A stretch of DNA of 64,000 bases from Alcaligenes pakistanensis (GCF_014652815.1 NZ_BMZN01000002.1:104545-168544), one strand, 5' to 3'. Shown: positions 1 to 11,578, counted from the first letter of the stretch. Numbers and translations are program-made. The notes: a model not told the origin generated them from the letters alone.

Positions 1-225
1 GTCCCATAGCAGACCGACCTTACTCCCAGAACTAGCGCCATCCATAAGAAGTCAGACTAAGCTGCCAAGAGCAGACATGGCATAGGGCAGACACCCTTGC
101 CAACAGCGAAGCCTGCATAAAACAGGCCTCTCCCTCTGAAATAGCGACCTATCAAAGCCTGAGCACGAGATCGCTAAATCAGTAAGAAGAGGCCATCAAA
201 CAAAGCGTCAAATCAGTGCGTCATC
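1..225. other. Intergenic stretch downstream of gltD, no gene seen
   Basis: No convincing reading frame, RNA gene or strong terminator is visible. A small hairpin (GCCTG/CAGGC around 112-127) lies 3' of gltD, but it has no clear T-tract on the gltD strand. Confidence 0.4.
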
Positions 226-1698
226 TCAACGCGGCAGCGTAGAACTCCCCATCAGAAACTCATCTACCGAACGCGCACACTGACGACCTTCACGGATAGC
301 CCAAACAATCAAAGACTGCCCACGCCGCATGTCGCCTGCCGCAAAGACCTTAGTGCGGCTGGTCAGATAATCATCGGTATTAGCCGCCACATTGCCACGG
401 CTATCCGCCTGAACCGCAAAAGCGTCCAGGACCTGACGTACCGGAGCAGTAAAGCCCATAGCCAGCAAAACCAGATCAGCTGGGAAAACTACCTCAGACC
501 CCTCAATCGGAGTCATGCTCATGCGACCCGTCTCAGGATCCGTTTTCCAATCCACGCGCACAGCACGTAGCTCCTTAACCTGACCATTTTTGCCTTCCAG
601 CTCTACCGTGTTGATCGCCCAATCGCGCTCGCACCCTTCGTCATGCGAAGACGACGTACGCAACTTCAAGGGCCAGTAGGGCCAGGTCAGCTCCGTATTT
701 TCCTGCTCGGGCGGACGTGGCATTAGTTCAAACTGTGTTACCGATTTCGCGCCCTGACGAGTGCTAGTGCCCACACAATCAGAGCCGGTGTCGCCACCAC
801 CGATGACCACGACATGCTTGCCCTGGGCGCTGATAGCCGGCGTACCGCGCGATCCGGCCACTTGCTGGTTCTGGATACGCAAAAAATCCATGGCGGGATG
901 TACGCCTTGTAGCTGGCTGCCAGGGGCATCCAGCAGCCTAGGGGTTTCCGAACCGCCTGCCAGAACGATGGCATCAAACCGCTGTTCCAGCTCGGTGGGC
1001 GAGAGGACAGTTAAGCCAGGTTCCTGGGCCGCCTGATCCTGCGCCTGACCAATATAGGTAGAAGGGCAGAACTGCACGCCCTCGGCCTGCATCTGCGCCA
1101 CACGGCGGTCCAATAAGCCCTTTTCCAGCTTGAAGTCGGGGATACCGTAACGCATCAAGCCGCCAATCCGGTCGCTTTTCTCGTACACAGTGACATCGTG
1201 GCCTACCCGTGCCAACTGCTGCGCACAAGCCAGACCGGCAGGTCCGGAGCCGATGACAGCAATGTGTTTGCCGGTTTTATGAGTGGGCACTTGTGGCACT
1301 ACCCAGCCTTCAGCCCAGCCTTTATCAATAATCGCGTGCTCGATGGACTTGATGCCCACGGGCGCACGATCAATGTTCAAAGTACAGGCCGCCTCGCAAG
1401 GAGCAGGGCAGATGCGGCCGGTAATTTCCGGAAAATTATTAGTGGAGTGCAGCACGTCCAGCGCTTCTTTCCACTGCTGGCGGTACACCAGATCATTCCA
1501 GTCGGGAATGATGTTGTTAACCGGGCAGCCGTTGTGGCAGAACGGAATACCGCAATCCATGCAGCGGGCGGCTTGCTGACCAGCCTGCTCATCATTCAAT
1601 ACCTGGACAAACTCTTTCCAGTGCTTGACCCGCTTTAAAGGAGCTTCTACGGCCTCTTGCAGACGTTGAAACTCAAGAAATCCAGTCGTCTTTCCCAT
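226..1698 (-). CDS. gltD: Glutamate synthase [NADPH] small subunit
   Basis: Beta subunit of NADPH-dependent GOGAT. It takes electrons from NADPH through FAD and passes them by Fe-S clusters to GltB for reductive glutamate synthesis in the cytoplasm. The 490-residue product has the cysteine-rich N-terminal domain ([13 protein letters not shown] near residue 46, CPAPCEAAC near 97), the FAD-binding [12 protein letters not shown] motif near 148 and the NADPH-binding [10 protein letters not shown] near 297. Length and domain order are normal for the family. It lies 32 bp downstream of gltB on the same strand, which is the usual gltBD operon. The start at 1698 gives the expected [11 protein letters not shown]-terminus. 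Confidence 0.97.
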   Translation of the reverse strand: MGKTTGFLEFQRLQEAVEAPLKRVKHWKEFVQVLNDEQAGQQAARCMDCGIPFCHNGCPVNNIIPDWNDLVYRQQWKEALDVLHSTNNFPEITGRICPAPCEAACTLNIDRAPVGIKSIEHAIIDKGWAEGWVVPQVPTHKTGKHIAVIGSGPAGLACAQQLARVGHDVTVYEKSDRIGGLMRYGIPDFKLEKGLLDRRVAQMQAEGVQFCPSTYIGQAQDQAAQEPGLTVLSPTELEQRFDAIVLAGGSETPRLLDAPGSQLQGVHPAMDFLRIQNQQVAGSRGTPAISAQGKHVVVIGGGDTGSDCVGTSTRQGAKSVTQFELMPRPPEQENTELTWPYWPLKLRTSSSHDEGCERDWAINTVELEGKNGQVKELRAVRVDWKTDPETGRMSMTPIEGSEVVFPADLVLLAMGFTAPVRQVLDAFAVQADSRGNVAANTDDYLTSRTKVFAAGDMRRGQSLIVWAIREGRQCARSVDEFLMGSSTLPR

Positions 1699-1730
1699 GA
1701 TGTGTGTTTCCTGATGGTGATGGGAAGGGT

Positions 1731-4700
1731 TCAGGCCGAAGCCGAACGGCGGGTTTTACTGCTTTTGGGCGCGGCTTTGCTGGCTTGCGGGCCTTGCCAC
1801 AGTTCGCTCAATGCACGGCGGTATTCGCGCGGAATGACTTTGACGAACTGTGAGCGGGCGCTGTCCCAGTCCTTCAGCAACTCACGGGCCTGAAAGCTGC
1901 CAGTGGCCTTGAAGTGTTCCTGGACCAAGGTGTGCAAGATGGCATCGTCGGTCTGACGCTCGCTTTGTGCGCTGCGGCTATGCCATTGCGCCATGCTGCT
2001 GTTCATCTCTTGCTCGGCCTTGCTCTGAACCGGCTCCAGATCCACCATGCCGGGGTTGCAGCGCAGTTGCAGGCGACGTTGAGGGTCCCACACATAGGCC
2101 ACACCACCGGACATGCCAGCGGCAAAGTTACGACCTACTTCGCCCAGCACGACGACGGTGCCGCCCGTCATGTATTCGCAACCATGATCGCCCACGCCCT
2201 CTACTACCGCGCTGGCACCGGAGTTACGTACGGCGAAACGTTCACCGGCCACGCCGTTGAAGTAGGCGGCACCCGCCAAGGCACCGTAAAGCACGGTATT
2301 GCCCACGATGATGTGATCCGGGCCGTAGCCACGGAAGTCGTTGGGCGAGCGTACGATGATGCGGCCACCGGAGAGGCCTTTGCCCACGTAGTCATTGGCT
2401 TCACCCACCAGATCCAGGGTGATGCCCTGAGCCAGGAAAGCGGCGAAACTTTGGCCAGCGGTGCCTTTGCATTGAATATGCAGGCTGTCGTCCGGTAAAC
2501 CTTGATGGCCGTATTTCTTGGTGAACACGCCTGAGAGCATGGCACCCACGCTACGGTTGCGATTGCGTACCGGCGTGATGAAGGACAGGGGCGTGCCCTG
2601 GCTCAAGGTAACGGCACTGCGTTCGATCAGTTGGCGGTCCAGCGTGTGCTCCAGGTCATGATCCTGGGTAGCGATCTGACGTGGCGACTCTTCGTTCTCG
2701 ACCTTATGCAGCAGGCGCGAGAAATCCAGGCCACGGGCCTTCCAGTGTTCAATGCCAGTACGCATATCCAGCCAGTCGCTGCGACCGATCAGATCATCAA
2801 AGTGGCGTACGCCCAGCTTGGCCATCAGCTCGCGCACCTCTTCAGCCACAAAGAAGAAGTAATTGACCACATGCTCGGGCTTGCCCTTGAACTTGCTGCG
2901 CAGGACTGGGTCCTGGGTGGCTACCCCTACCGGGCAGGTGTTCAGATGGCATTTACGCATCATGATGCAGCCTTCCACGACCAGGGGAGCAGTGGCAAAG
3001 CCAAACTCATCTGCACCTAGCAAGGCTCCAATCACCACATCGCGGCCAGTTTTCATCTGGCCGTCGGCTTGCAAGCGAATGCGGCTGCGCAAACGGTTTA
3101 GCAGCAAGGTCTGCTGCGTTTCAGCCAGGCCCAGTTCCCACGGGGTACCTGCATGCTTGATGGAAGACAGGGGGGAGGCACCGGTGCCGCCGTCATGGCC
3201 CGCAATCACGATGTGATCGGCCTTGGCTTTGGCAACCCCGGCCGCCACAGTCCCTACACCGACCTTGGAGACCAGTTTCACAGAAATATCGGCCTGGGTA
3301 TTCACGTTTTTCAGGTCGTGAATCAGTTGGGCCAGATCTTCAATGGAGTAAATGTCGTGATGCGGTGGAGGCGAAATCAGGCCTACGCCGGGGACGGAGT
3401 AACGCAGTTTGGCGATGTACTCGGATACTTTATGACCGGGCAGCTGACCACCTTCGCCGGGTTTGGCGCCTTGCGCCATCTTGATCTGAATTTGATCCGC
3501 ACTGCACAGGTATTGGGCTGACACACCAAAGCGGCCAGACGCCACTTGCTTGATGCGCGAGCGCAGCGAGTCGTTTTCTTGCAGCTCAATGTTGGCATAG
3601 ACGCGATCTTGGCCTAATACGCTGGCCAAGGTATCGCCGTTGCGAATGCCGCTGCTACCGTGCTGCATTTCATGTTGATAACGCAGTTCGTCCTCGCCAC
3701 CTTCGCCGGTGTTGGACTTGCCGCCAATCCGGTTCATGGCCACGGCCAGTACGGCATGAGCCTCGGTAGAAATGGAACCCAGCGACATGGCACCTGTCGC
3801 AAAGCGTTTGACGATCTCGCTGGCTGGCTCCACCTCTTCCAGGGGAATGGCCTGGGCAGGGTCCAGACGGAACTCGAACAAACCGCGCAGTGTCATGTGA
3901 CGGCGGCTTTGGTCGTTGATGAGCTGGGCGTATTGCTTGTAGGTGCTGTAGTTCTTGCTACGTGTGGCGTGTTGCAGCTTGGCGATAGAGTCGGCCGTCC
4001 ACATATGCTCTTCGCCGCGGACACGTACGGCGTATTCACCGCCAGCATCCAGATGGTTTTCCAGGACTGGGTCTTTGCTGTAAGCGGCGCGGTGCTGGCG
4101 CAGCGCCTCGTCCGCCACGGTGAAAATATCAATGCCTTCAACCGGGCAGGACGTGCCCACAAAGTATTTGTCCACCAGCGAGCGCGACAGGCCGATCGTC
4201 TCGAAAATCTGCGCGCCGGTGTAGGACATATAGGTGGAGATGCCCATTTTGGACATGACCTTGTACAAGCCTTTGTTGATGGCCTTGATGTAATAGCTCT
4301 CGGCCAGAGACGCGTCGATTTGATTGATGGGGTCCTGGGCCAGATGCTGCAGACTTTCAAAGGCCAGCCAAGGGTGCATGGCTTCGGCACCATAGGCACC
4401 CAGCAGGGCAAAGTGATGCACCTCGCGGGCCGAGCCGGTTTCCACGACCAGTCCGCTGCGGGTACGCAGGCCATTGCGGATCAAGTGCTGATGGATGGCG
4501 GAAGTTGCCAGCAGGGCAGGAATGGCTACATGCTCGGCATCGCAGCGTCGGTCCGTCAGGATCAGAATGTTGTAGCCATCGCGCACGGCATCAGCCGCAC
4601 GGGCGCACAGGGCGGCCACACTGGCCTCCACGCCTTCTGGTCCCCAGGCGCTGGGGTAAATGATGTCCAGTTCCTGGCTGCGGAATTTGCCATTGCTGGC

Positions 4701-6464
4701 GGTTTCGATACGGCGGATCTGGTTCATGTCCGCCGGGCTCAGAATGGGCTGGGACACTTCCAGACGCAGTGGCGGGTTGACGTTATTGATGTCCAGCAGA
4801 TTGGGCTTAGGACCGATAAAAGACACCAGCGACATCACCATTTGTTCCCGAATCGGGTCGATAGGCGGGTTGGTGACCTGGGCAAACAGCTGGCGGAAGT
4901 AGTTGTAGAAGGATTTGGATTTGTCGGATAGCACGGCCAGCGGGGCATCGTTACCCATGGAGCCAGTGGCTTCCTCACCTTTGCTGGCCATAGGCTGCAG
5001 CACGACTTTAATGTCTTCTTGGGTCCAGCCAAACGCTTGTTGCTGATCCAGCAGGTCGCGGTTGGCCAGTTGGGGGCGTACACCCGGCACGCTGGGCAGG
5101 GAATCCAGACGCAGGCGCAGACGCTCGATCCACTGCTTGTAGGGGTGAGTATTGGCCAGTTGGGACTTGATCTCGGCATCGTCAATGATGCGGCCTTGCT
5201 CTAGATCGATCAGTAGCATTTTGCCCGGTTGCAGACGCCATTTCTTGACAATGCGGTGCTCGGGAATAGGCAGGGTGCCGGCTTCAGAAGCCAGCACAAT
5301 CATGTCGTCGTCGGTGATGATGTAGCGGGCGGGGCGCAGGCCATTGCGATCCAACATGGCACCGATTTGCAGGCCGTCCGTGAAGGCGATGGCAGCCGGG
5401 CCATCCCAGGGTTCCATCTGTGCGGCGTAGTACTCGTAGAAAGCGCGGCGGCTCTCGTCCATTTCGGCGTGCTGCTCCCAGGCCTCGGGCATCATGATCA
5501 TCATGGCGTGTGGCAGGGAGTAGCCGGCCATCACCAGCAGTTCCAGACAGTTGTCGAAGGTGGCTGTGTCGGACTGGCCTTCGTACACGATGGGGTAGAG
5601 CTTTTGCAGGTCCGAACCCAACACGGCCGATTCCATGGCGCCTTCACGGGCACGCAGCCAGTTGAAGTTGCCCTGCACCGTGTTGATCTCGCCGTTGTGG
5701 GCGATCAGGCGGTAAGGGTGAGCCAGTGGCCAGGCGGGGAAGGTATTGGTGGAAAAGCGCTGGTGTACCAGAGCCAGGGCGGAACAGGCGCGGGGGTCGG
5801 CCAGATCGCGGTAGTAGCGGCCAACCTGGTCGGCCAGTAGCAGACCTTTGTACACAATGGTGCGCACGGAGGCCGAAGTCACAAAGTATTCCTGGCCGTG
5901 GGCTAGATCCATACGGTAGATGGCGTGGCTGGCCGTTTTGCGGATGACGTACAGCTTGCGCTCCAGCGCATCGGGGACCATGACATCGGGGCCGCGACCA
6001 ATGAACAGCTGGCGAATCACTGGCTCGTTGGCCTTCACGGTGGGCGACATGGGCATGCTGCTGTCCACAGGGACATCGCGCCAGCCCAGCATATGTTGGC
6101 CTTCGGCACGCACCGCACGCTCCAGCTCCTGTTCACAGGCCAGACGGGATGCGGTTTCTTTGGGCAGAAAGACCATGGCAACGCCGTATTCGCTGGGGGG
6201 CGGCAAGTTCACGCCCTGGGCGGCCATTTCTTCGCGGTACAACTGGTCGGGGATCTGGATCAGAATGCCGGCACCGTCGCCCATCAAGGGGTCTGCGCCT
6301 ACGGCGCCACGGTGATCCAGGTTTTCCAGGATTTTGAGGCCTTGGGTGATAATGGCGTGGCTCGCCTGGCCTTTGATGTGTGCGATAAATCCGACGCCAC
6401 AGGCGTCGTGTTCGTTAGCGGGAAGGTACAAGCCTTGGGCTTGGGGGGGACAGGAGCGTGTCAT
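1731..6464 (-). CDS. gltB: Glutamate synthase [NADPH] large subunit
   Basis: Alpha subunit of GOGAT. An N-terminal class II glutaminase releases ammonia from glutamine, and it is channelled to an FMN site where 2-oxoglutarate is reductively aminated. The sequence shows the glutaminase nucleophile in [13 protein letters not shown] (Cys22 from this start, exposed after propeptide removal), the central and FMN-binding synthase domains, the 3Fe-4S cysteine cluster [11 protein letters not shown] and a C-terminal GXGXG beta-helix region ([17 protein letters not shown]). About 1577 residues is normal. Neither possible start has a strong ribosome-binding site. Met at 6464 gives a propeptide of about 21 residues, and Met at 6500 would add 12 more. 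Confidence 0.96.
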   Translation of the reverse strand: MTRSCPPQAQGLYLPANEHDACGVGFIAHIKGQASHAIITQGLKILENLDHRGAVGADPLMGDGAGILIQIPDQLYREEMAAQGVNLPPPSEYGVAMVFLPKETASRLACEQELERAVRAEGQHMLGWRDVPVDSSMPMSPTVKANEPVIRQLFIGRGPDVMVPDALERKLYVIRKTASHAIYRMDLAHGQEYFVTSASVRTIVYKGLLLADQVGRYYRDLADPRACSALALVHQRFSTNTFPAWPLAHPYRLIAHNGEINTVQGNFNWLRAREGAMESAVLGSDLQKLYPIVYEGQSDTATFDNCLELLVMAGYSLPHAMMIMMPEAWEQHAEMDESRRAFYEYYAAQMEPWDGPAAIAFTDGLQIGAMLDRNGLRPARYIITDDDMIVLASEAGTLPIPEHRIVKKWRLQPGKMLLIDLEQGRIIDDAEIKSQLANTHPYKQWIERLRLRLDSLPSVPGVRPQLANRDLLDQQQAFGWTQEDIKVVLQPMASKGEEATGSMGNDAPLAVLSDKSKSFYNYFRQLFAQVTNPPIDPIREQMVMSLVSFIGPKPNLLDINNVNPPLRLEVSQPILSPADMNQIRRIETASNGKFRSQELDIIYPSAWGPEGVEASVAALCARAADAVRDGYNILILTDRRCDAEHVAIPALLATSAIHQHLIRNGLRTRSGLVVETGSAREVHHFALLGAYGAEAMHPWLAFESLQHLAQDPINQIDASLAESYYIKAINKGLYKVMSKMGISTYMSYTGAQIFETIGLSRSLVDKYFVGTSCPVEGIDIFTVADEALRQHRAAYSKDPVLENHLDAGGEYAVRVRGEEHMWTADSIAKLQHATRSKNYSTYKQYAQLINDQSRRHMTLRGLFEFRLDPAQAIPLEEVEPASEIVKRFATGAMSLGSISTEAHAVLAVAMNRIGGKSNTGEGGEDELRYQHEMQHGSSGIRNGDTLASVLGQDRVYANIELQENDSLRSRIKQVASGRFGVSAQYLCSADQIQIKMAQGAKPGEGGQLPGHKVSEYIAKLRYSVPGVGLISPPPHHDIYSIEDLAQLIHDLKNVNTQADISVKLVSKVGVGTVAAGVAKAKADHIVIAGHDGGTGASPLSSIKHAGTPWELGLAETQQTLLLNRLRSRIRLQADGQMKTGRDVVIGALLGADEFGFATAPLVVEGCIMMRKCHLNTCPVGVATQDPVLRSKFKGKPEHVVNYFFFVAEEVRELMAKLGVRHFDDLIGRSDWLDMRTGIEHWKARGLDFSRLLHKVENEESPRQIATQDHDLEHTLDRQLIERSAVTLSQGTPLSFITPVRNRNRSVGAMLSGVFTKKYGHQGLPDDSLHIQCKGTAGQSFAAFLAQGITLDLVGEANDYVGKGLSGGRIIVRSPNDFRGYGPDHIIVGNTVLYGALAGAAYFNGVAGERFAVRNSGASAVVEGVGDHGCEYMTGGTVVVLGEVGRNFAAGMSGGVAYVWDPQRRLQLRCNPGMVDLEPVQSKAEQEMNSSMAQWHSRSAQSERQTDDAILHTLVQEHFKATGSFQARELLKDWDSARSQFVKVIPREYRRALSELWQGPQASKAAPKSSKTRRSASA

Positions 6465-6569
6465 GGGCGTATCCGCAAAGAACGTGTTAAAGCGATGCAT
6501 TTGTTGCAGCGCAAAAAATAAAATACAGCGATTTTTTTTTTGTGCGCAAGATTTTTTTGCGAATACGGT

Positions 6570-6600
6570 AAAAAAAATTAGAGGCCTGTCCGTACAGGCC
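6570..6600 (-). terminator. Rho-independent terminator after the enoyl-CoA hydratase gene
   Basis: Stem GGCCTGT (6583-6589) with ACAGGCC (6594-6600). Read on the minus strand it is followed by a run of T (6571-6577 is all A on the plus strand). It lies downstream of the gene ending at 6685 and just upstream of gltB, so it should isolate the two transcripts. Confidence 0.75.
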
Positions 6601-6684
6601 CCTAATTACCCTAAGTGTTCAGGGTGCACTGTGGCAAGATCGCTGCACATGCGGCTTTGTGCAGCAAGCCTGCCGACAGCGGTG

Positions 6685-7428
6685 CTACTTGCCGCTGCGG
6701 TTCTGGCTCATTTTCCCCAGAATTTGCAAGGCTTCCTCGCCTTCTAGCAGGTCTGCAAACAGCTTGCGCTCCCGTTCCAGTACTTCCAGCAAGACCTCGC
6801 GTTGCGGCTCCCGCAGCAAGCGCTTGCTGGTGCGCAAGGCAATAGGTGGCTGCTCGGCCAGCACATGGGCGCAGGCGCGGGCCGCTTCCAGACTGTTGCC
6901 GTGGTCGGTCAGCTCGGTCAGCAGGCCGTCTTCCATGGCTTGCTCGGCGCTGAAGGCTTGTGACAGCAGCAGCCACTCGTTGGCGCGGCGTTGCCCCACG
7001 TATTGGGCCAGCAAGTGGCTGGATGCGCCTTCCGGGCATAGACCCAATGCGGTGAAAGGCATGCGCAGCCGGGCATCACGGGCGGCGTACACAAAGTCTG
7101 CATGCAGCAGCAAGGTCACGCCAATTCCTACCGCATGGCCTTCTACCGCGGCGATCAGGGGGATGTCGGCTTTGACCAGACTGCGCAGGAACTTGATCGG
7201 GGGTGGTTCGGTGCTGCTGCGCACATTGGATAGCTCGGAGATGTCGTTACCGGCACAGAAATGCTCCCCGGCCCCAGTCAGAATCAGCGCACGATATTTC
7301 TGATTCTGATCGGCCTGGTCGAGGATCTCGGCCAGCTCTTCGTACATCGGGCCGGTCAGGGCATTGCGTCGTTCTGGGCGATCCAGAATAACCTCCAGCC
7401 AATGGCCGGCGTCATGGGTACGTATCAT
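6685..7428 (-). CDS. Enoyl-CoA hydratase/isomerase family protein
   Basis: A crotonase-fold protein of 247 residues. Visible family features are the N-terminal LDRPERRNALT segment, the oxyanion-hole region ICAGND-type FCAGNDISEL, and the AVEGHAVGIGVTLLLHAD stretch that contributes the second oxyanion-hole amide and the active site. Such enzymes hydrate 2-enoyl-CoA or isomerise double bonds; the actual substrate cannot be read from the sequence. The frame is open further upstream, but the start at 7428 (MIRTHDAGHWLEV) matches the family N-terminus. It sits 16 bp downstream of the nitronate monooxygenase-like gene, so the two are probably co-transcribed. Confidence 0.85.
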   Translation of the reverse strand: MIRTHDAGHWLEVILDRPERRNALTGPMYEELAEILDQADQNQKYRALILTGAGEHFCAGNDISELSNVRSSTEPPPIKFLRSLVKADIPLIAAVEGHAVGIGVTLLLHADFVYAARDARLRMPFTALGLCPEGASSHLLAQYVGQRRANEWLLLSQAFSAEQAMEDGLLTELTDHGNSLEAARACAHVLAEQPPIALRTSKRLLREPQREVLLEVLERERKLFADLLEGEEALQILGKMSQNRSGK

Positions 7429-7444
7429 GTGGCGTGCTCCCGTT

Positions 7445-8416
7445 TCAGGCGAAGGGTGAGGCCAGCAGGGCTGCCTTGGCTTCCTGGTATTCGCGATGCA
7501 GGCGGGCCACGATATCGGCGGTGGGCTCAATCGAATCAATGCCACCAATGCCTTGGCCAGCACCCCAGATGTCGCGCCAGGCTTTGCTCATACCCGAACC
7601 AAAGGCCGTATCGGCTGCTTTTTCGGCGTCCAGCTTGTCCGGGTCCAGACCGGCTGCGCGGATGCTGTCTTTCAGGTAGTTGCCGGGAATGCCGGTGAAC
7701 AAGGGCGTGTAGACGATATCGGCCGCACGGCCTTTGACGATCATGTTTTTGTAATCGTCCGAGGCATTGGCTTCGGTACTGGCAATGAAGCGGGTGCCGA
7801 TGTAGGCCATATCTGCACCCATGGCTTGGGCGGCCAGAATGTCGCGGCCACGGCTCATGGCTCCGGACAGGGCAATCGGGCCATCAAAAATCTGGCGAAT
7901 TTCGTTTACCAGTACAAAGGGGCTTAGCGTGCCTGCGTGGCCACCGGCACCGGCAGCGACGACGATCAGGCCGTCAACACCGGCTTCCAGCGCTTTTTCC
8001 GCATGACGCAAGGTGGTCACGTCGTGGAAGACTTTGCCGCCCCAGGCATGCACATGGGGCACGATGTCCTGTGGCGCGCGCAGGCTGGTGATGACCAGCG
8101 GTACCTTGTGGTCGGCGCAGACCATCAAATCCTGTTCCAGGCGGTCGTTGGATTGGTGGATGATGTGGTTGATGGCGTAGGGGGCAATGCGGCGCTCGGG
8201 GTGGCGCTCGCGCAGTTCGCCCAGCGTGTTGTCGATCTCGTCCAGCCAGTCCTTGAGCTTTTCCTGGGGGCGGGCATTCAAGGCGGGGACCGAACCGATG
8301 ATGCCGCTGGCGCATTGCGCAATCACCAGGGCGGGGTTCGAGACGATGAACATGGGCGCTGCCATCACAGGCAGAGTCATAGATTGGTAAAGCTGCTGCG
8401 TTAATGCCGAGGGCAT
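7445..8416 (-). CDS. Nitronate monooxygenase family flavoprotein
   Basis: FMN-dependent TIM-barrel enzyme of the nitronate monooxygenase (2-nitropropane dioxygenase) family, 323 residues. The N-terminal PVMAAPMFIVSNPALV, the GADGLI-like segment VDGLIVVAAGAGGHAG and the ALSGAMSRG-to-GADMAYIGTRF region that binds the FMN phosphate are all recognisable. Known members oxidise alkyl nitronates; several in operons with acyl-CoA enzymes have unclear roles. Here it heads a two-gene operon with an enoyl-CoA hydratase, so a role in acyl-CoA or 2-enoyl metabolism is possible but not shown. It is divergent from the CoA-transferase gene. Confidence 0.85.
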   Translation of the reverse strand: MPSALTQQLYQSMTLPVMAAPMFIVSNPALVIAQCASGIIGSVPALNARPQEKLKDWLDEIDNTLGELRERHPERRIAPYAINHIIHQSNDRLEQDLMVCADHKVPLVITSLRAPQDIVPHVHAWGGKVFHDVTTLRHAEKALEAGVDGLIVVAAGAGGHAGTLSPFVLVNEIRQIFDGPIALSGAMSRGRDILAAQAMGADMAYIGTRFIASTEANASDDYKNMIVKGRAADIVYTPLFTGIPGNYLKDSIRAAGLDPDKLDAEKAADTAFGSGMSKAWRDIWGAGQGIGGIDSIEPTADIVARLHREYQEAKAALLASPFA

Positions 8417-8661
8417 AAGGTCGGTCTCCTGTTATGGAATGATGTGCCCCGCCTCTTGAAGGGGTGGGGTCCTGCAAGGAAGATCTGCCGCTGATAATCT
8501 ATCGTCACTATTCTAGGATGGATTTTCGCCGCCCGGCTTGTTGCGGTGCACAAACTTGTCCGGGCCCGAAAATGGCCATTGTTTGAGCACTTTTTTCTGT
8601 CCGTAGACCGGACTAAGAAGCCATGGGGCACAATGGCTCACTTGAAGGATTTTTGTCTGCT

Positions 8662-9894
8662 ATGACCACGACTGAACGAAAATCGCCCTTGGCGGGATTA
8701 CGTGTTCTGGACTTGACGCGCGTGCTGGCCGGGCCTTGGTGTACACAAAACTTGGCTGATCTGGGGGCGGAAGTCATCAAGGTCGAGCGCCCAGGGGCTG
8801 GAGACGATACCCGTGGCTGGGGGCCTCCTTATCTCCGGGATGGTCACAGAGCGGACACGGAAGATGCGGCCTATTTTGGGGCTGCCAACCGTAATAAAGA
8901 GTCCATCATTCTGGATATTGGCACTGCACAAGGTGCCGATGTGGTGCGCCAACTGGTCAGCCGATGCGATATTTTGGTGGAAAATTTCAAGGTAGGTGGC
9001 CTGCAAAAATACGGGCTGGACTATGAAAGTCTGAAAGCCATCAACCCGGCATTGATCTATTGTTCGATTACCGGTTTTGGGCAGACTGGCCCCTATGCAA
9101 GCCGCCCTGGTTATGACTTCATGATCCAGGGGCTGGGTGGGCTGATGTCCCTGACAGGTGAGCCCGGTGGCGAACCGCAAAAAGCGGGCGTGGCAGTAGC
9201 TGATGTCATGACAGGCATGTACGCTACGGTGGCCGTTTTGGCGGCGGTGCTAGAACGCCATCGCAGTGGTCTGGGCCAGCATCTGGATATTGCCCTGCTG
9301 GATTGTCAGGTGGCCATGATGGCCAATCAGAATATGAATTACTTGTGTACTGGGCAGGCCCCAAAGCGGCCCGGTAATGCACACCAGAATTTGGTGCCGT
9401 ATCAGGTCTTTGAGGCCAGTGATGGGCACTTGATTGTGGCGGTGGGCAACGATGCCCAGTTTCGCAGTTTTGCGCAGGAGTTGGGCCACCCGGAATGGGC
9501 AGATAGCCCCCGTTTTGCACGCAATTCGGGGCGAGTCACGCACCGGGAAGAACTGGTGCCCTTGCTGGCACGCGTCATGTTGAGCCGGACACGCGATAAC
9601 TGGTTACTGGCGCTGGAGTCGGCGGGCATTCCGGCCGGGCCCATCAATACAATGGAACAGGTTTATCAGGACCCGCAGGTGGTGGCGCGAGGTTTGCGTC
9701 TGGACTTGCCGACCGGGCAAGGTGGCCAGCTGCCTTCGGTAGCCAGCCCCTTGCGCTTGTCGGCTACGCCAGTGCAGTATCGCAGTGCGCCGCCGCGTCT
9801 GGGTGAACATACACGCGAGGTCTTGTCCCGAGTCCTGGAGCTATCGCCCGATAAGGTCGAGGCGCTGATTTCTGGCTCAGGCGAGCAGGTCTAA
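8662..9894 (+). CDS. CaiB/BaiF (family III) CoA-transferase
   Basis: Class III CoA-transferases move CoA between carboxylic acids through an aspartyl-CoA intermediate. This 410-residue protein begins with the family signature LAGLRVLDLTRVLAGPWCTQ, followed by LGAEVIKVERP. It has the YDFMIQGLGGLMSLTG segment and the ADVMTGMYA stretch that holds the nucleophilic Asp region. I chose the ATG at 8662 (MTTTERKSPL), preceded by GAAGGAT about 12 bp upstream; an in-frame ATG at 8623 would add 13 residues not typical of the family. A 3-hydroxyacyl-CoA dehydrogenase follows by 31 bp, so the pair probably acts in one acyl-CoA pathway. Confidence 0.88.
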   Translation: MTTTERKSPLAGLRVLDLTRVLAGPWCTQNLADLGAEVIKVERPGAGDDTRGWGPPYLRDGHRADTEDAAYFGAANRNKESIILDIGTAQGADVVRQLVSRCDILVENFKVGGLQKYGLDYESLKAINPALIYCSITGFGQTGPYASRPGYDFMIQGLGGLMSLTGEPGGEPQKAGVAVADVMTGMYATVAVLAAVLERHRSGLGQHLDIALLDCQVAMMANQNMNYLCTGQAPKRPGNAHQNLVPYQVFEASDGHLIVAVGNDAQFRSFAQELGHPEWADSPRFARNSGRVTHREELVPLLARVMLSRTRDNWLLALESAGIPAGPINTMEQVYQDPQVVARGLRLDLPTGQGGQLPSVASPLRLSATPVQYRSAPPRLGEHTREVLSRVLELSPDKVEALISGSGEQV

Positions 9895-9925
9895 TTTTTA
9901 TTGCTTTTCGATCAGGTTGTGAATC

Positions 9926-11461
9926 ATGAAACAGATACAAACCATCGCTATTGTTGGCGCAGGTGCTATGGGACGGGGCATTGCCCAGATTGCGGCCCAG
10001 GCTGGCAAGCAGGTCTTGCTCTATGACCTGAATGCGGACTCGGTCAAGGCTGCTCTGACGGATGTACACGCAGTCTGGAACCGTTTGCAAGAAAAGGGCC
10101 GCATGACGGCCGAGAAGGTGCAGTCGGCTACCGCGTGCCTGCAAACCGCCACTGATTTGCAGGCCCTGGCCCGCGCCGATCTGGTGGTGGAGGCCATTGT
10201 TGAGCGTCTGGATGTGAAGCAAGGCTTGTTGCAACAGCTGGAAGATATTGTGTCGGCTGATTGCGTGCTGGCCTCTAATACCTCGTCGCTGTCCATTACC
10301 GCGATTGCCCAAGCCTGCCGCCATCCCGAGCGCGTGGCAGGTTACCACTTCTTCAATCCCGTCGCCTTGATGAAGGTGGTCGAAGTGATTGACGGCTTGC
10401 GTACCTCGCCCGAAGTGGGTGATGCCTTGATGCAGGTATCACGCGAGATGGGCCACACGCCTGTACGGGCCAAGGATATGCCGGGCTTTATCGTGAATCA
10501 CGCCGGTCGTGGCATGAACATCGAGGGCCTGAAAATTGCCCAGGAATGTGTCGCACCTTTCTACCAGATCGACGCCATCATGCGCGAGCAAGCGGGCTTT
10601 CGCATGGGTCCGTTTGAGCTACTGGACCTGACTGCGCTGGACGTATCGCACCCGGTCATGGAATCCATTTACCGTCAGTTCTACGACGAGCCGCGCTTCC
10701 GTCCTTCGCCCATCACCGCGGTGCGTCATGCCGGCAAATTGTTTGGCCGCAAGAATGGCGAAGGTTTCTACAAGTATGAAGACGGTAAGAAACAGCTTCC
10801 TCAAGAGCCTGCCCCTCCTGCGCTAAGCTCCTTTGCGCCAGTGTGGGTGTCGCCTTACCACGAGCAAGGCCAGGCTCGCGCTCAGCAATTGCTGACAGAG
10901 CTGGGCATGACGATGGTGCAAGGCGACCAGCCTCCTGCTGATGCCTTGATACTGTTGACCCCATACGGGGAAGACGTGGCCACCCTGGTGTCCCTGCATG
11001 GCCTGGACCCTGCTCGCACCGTGGCGCTGGACACCTTGTTTGGTTTGGAGCAAGGCCGACGCCGTGTGCTGATGTGCTCAGCAGCGACGACACCAGAATG
11101 GCGTGATCAAGCCTGGGCCATGTTGGCCAGTGATGGCACCGCTGTCAGCGTGATTGAAGACTCGGCTGGTTTTGTGGCCCAGCGTCTGGTGGCTACCATC
11201 GTGAATATTGCCAGCGATATCGCTCAGCAGCAGATTGCTACGCCATCGGATATTGACGCCGCTGTTCGTCTGGGCTTGGGTTACCCCCACAATGGTCCGC
11301 TGTCCATGGGCGATGCCGTGGGTGCCCGTGGCTTGCTGGATGTGTTGAATACTTTGCAGGCGGTGACTGGTGATATGCGCTATCGCGCCAGTCCCTGGCT
11401 GCAGCGTCGTGTTCAACTGGGCATGTCCTTGACGGCGCTGGCACAGTGCAAGGCGCAGTAA
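9926..11461 (+). CDS. 3-hydroxyacyl-CoA dehydrogenase (PaaH-type, two-domain)
   Basis: NAD-dependent oxidation of 3-hydroxyacyl-CoA to 3-oxoacyl-CoA. The Rossmann motif IAIVGAGAMGRGIAQIA is at residues 8-24, the catalytic His-Glu region appears in VAGYHFFNPVALMKVVEV, and two C-terminal 3HCDH domains follow (the second begins near VIEDSAGFVAQRLVA and ends LGYPHNGPLSMGD). At 511 residues it matches the length of PaaH/PaaC 3-hydroxyadipyl-CoA dehydrogenases rather than the 280-residue short form. No other phenylacetate genes are present in the window, so I leave the symbol empty. It is downstream of the CoA-transferase, probably in the same operon. Confidence 0.88.
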   Translation: MKQIQTIAIVGAGAMGRGIAQIAAQAGKQVLLYDLNADSVKAALTDVHAVWNRLQEKGRMTAEKVQSATACLQTATDLQALARADLVVEAIVERLDVKQGLLQQLEDIVSADCVLASNTSSLSITAIAQACRHPERVAGYHFFNPVALMKVVEVIDGLRTSPEVGDALMQVSREMGHTPVRAKDMPGFIVNHAGRGMNIEGLKIAQECVAPFYQIDAIMREQAGFRMGPFELLDLTALDVSHPVMESIYRQFYDEPRFRPSPITAVRHAGKLFGRKNGEGFYKYEDGKKQLPQEPAPPALSSFAPVWVSPYHEQGQARAQQLLTELGMTMVQGDQPPADALILLTPYGEDVATLVSLHGLDPARTVALDTLFGLEQGRRRVLMCSAATTPEWRDQAWAMLASDGTAVSVIEDSAGFVAQRLVATIVNIASDIAQQQIATPSDIDAAVRLGLGYPHNGPLSMGDAVGARGLLDVLNTLQAVTGDMRYRASPWLQRRVQLGMSLTALAQCKAQ

Positions 11462-11498
11462 AGTTGCGTACTGTTATGGCTGCTTAGCAGCAGCAAAC

Positions 11499-11532
11499 AA
11501 AAAGCCCGATGATGAATCATCGGGCTTTTTGT
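11499..11532. terminator. Bidirectional terminator
   Basis: AAAGCCCGATGAT (from 11501) pairs with ATCATCGGGCTTT (ending 11529), flanked by A-runs and T-runs, between the convergent 3-hydroxyacyl-CoA dehydrogenase and cytochrome c genes. The symmetry suits termination of both transcripts. Confidence 0.85.
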
Positions 11533-11578
11533 TGAGCGTGTGGTTCAGCGATGCTACGTACAGAACCTTTGCTTGGCC

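Noticed and set aside
3660-4931. Long plus-strand frame inside gltB, and similar frames in hslU, metK and ahcY
   Set aside because: Each is antisense to a well-conserved gene with clear domains, has no family resemblance and low-complexity His/Gly/Gln composition typical of shadows.
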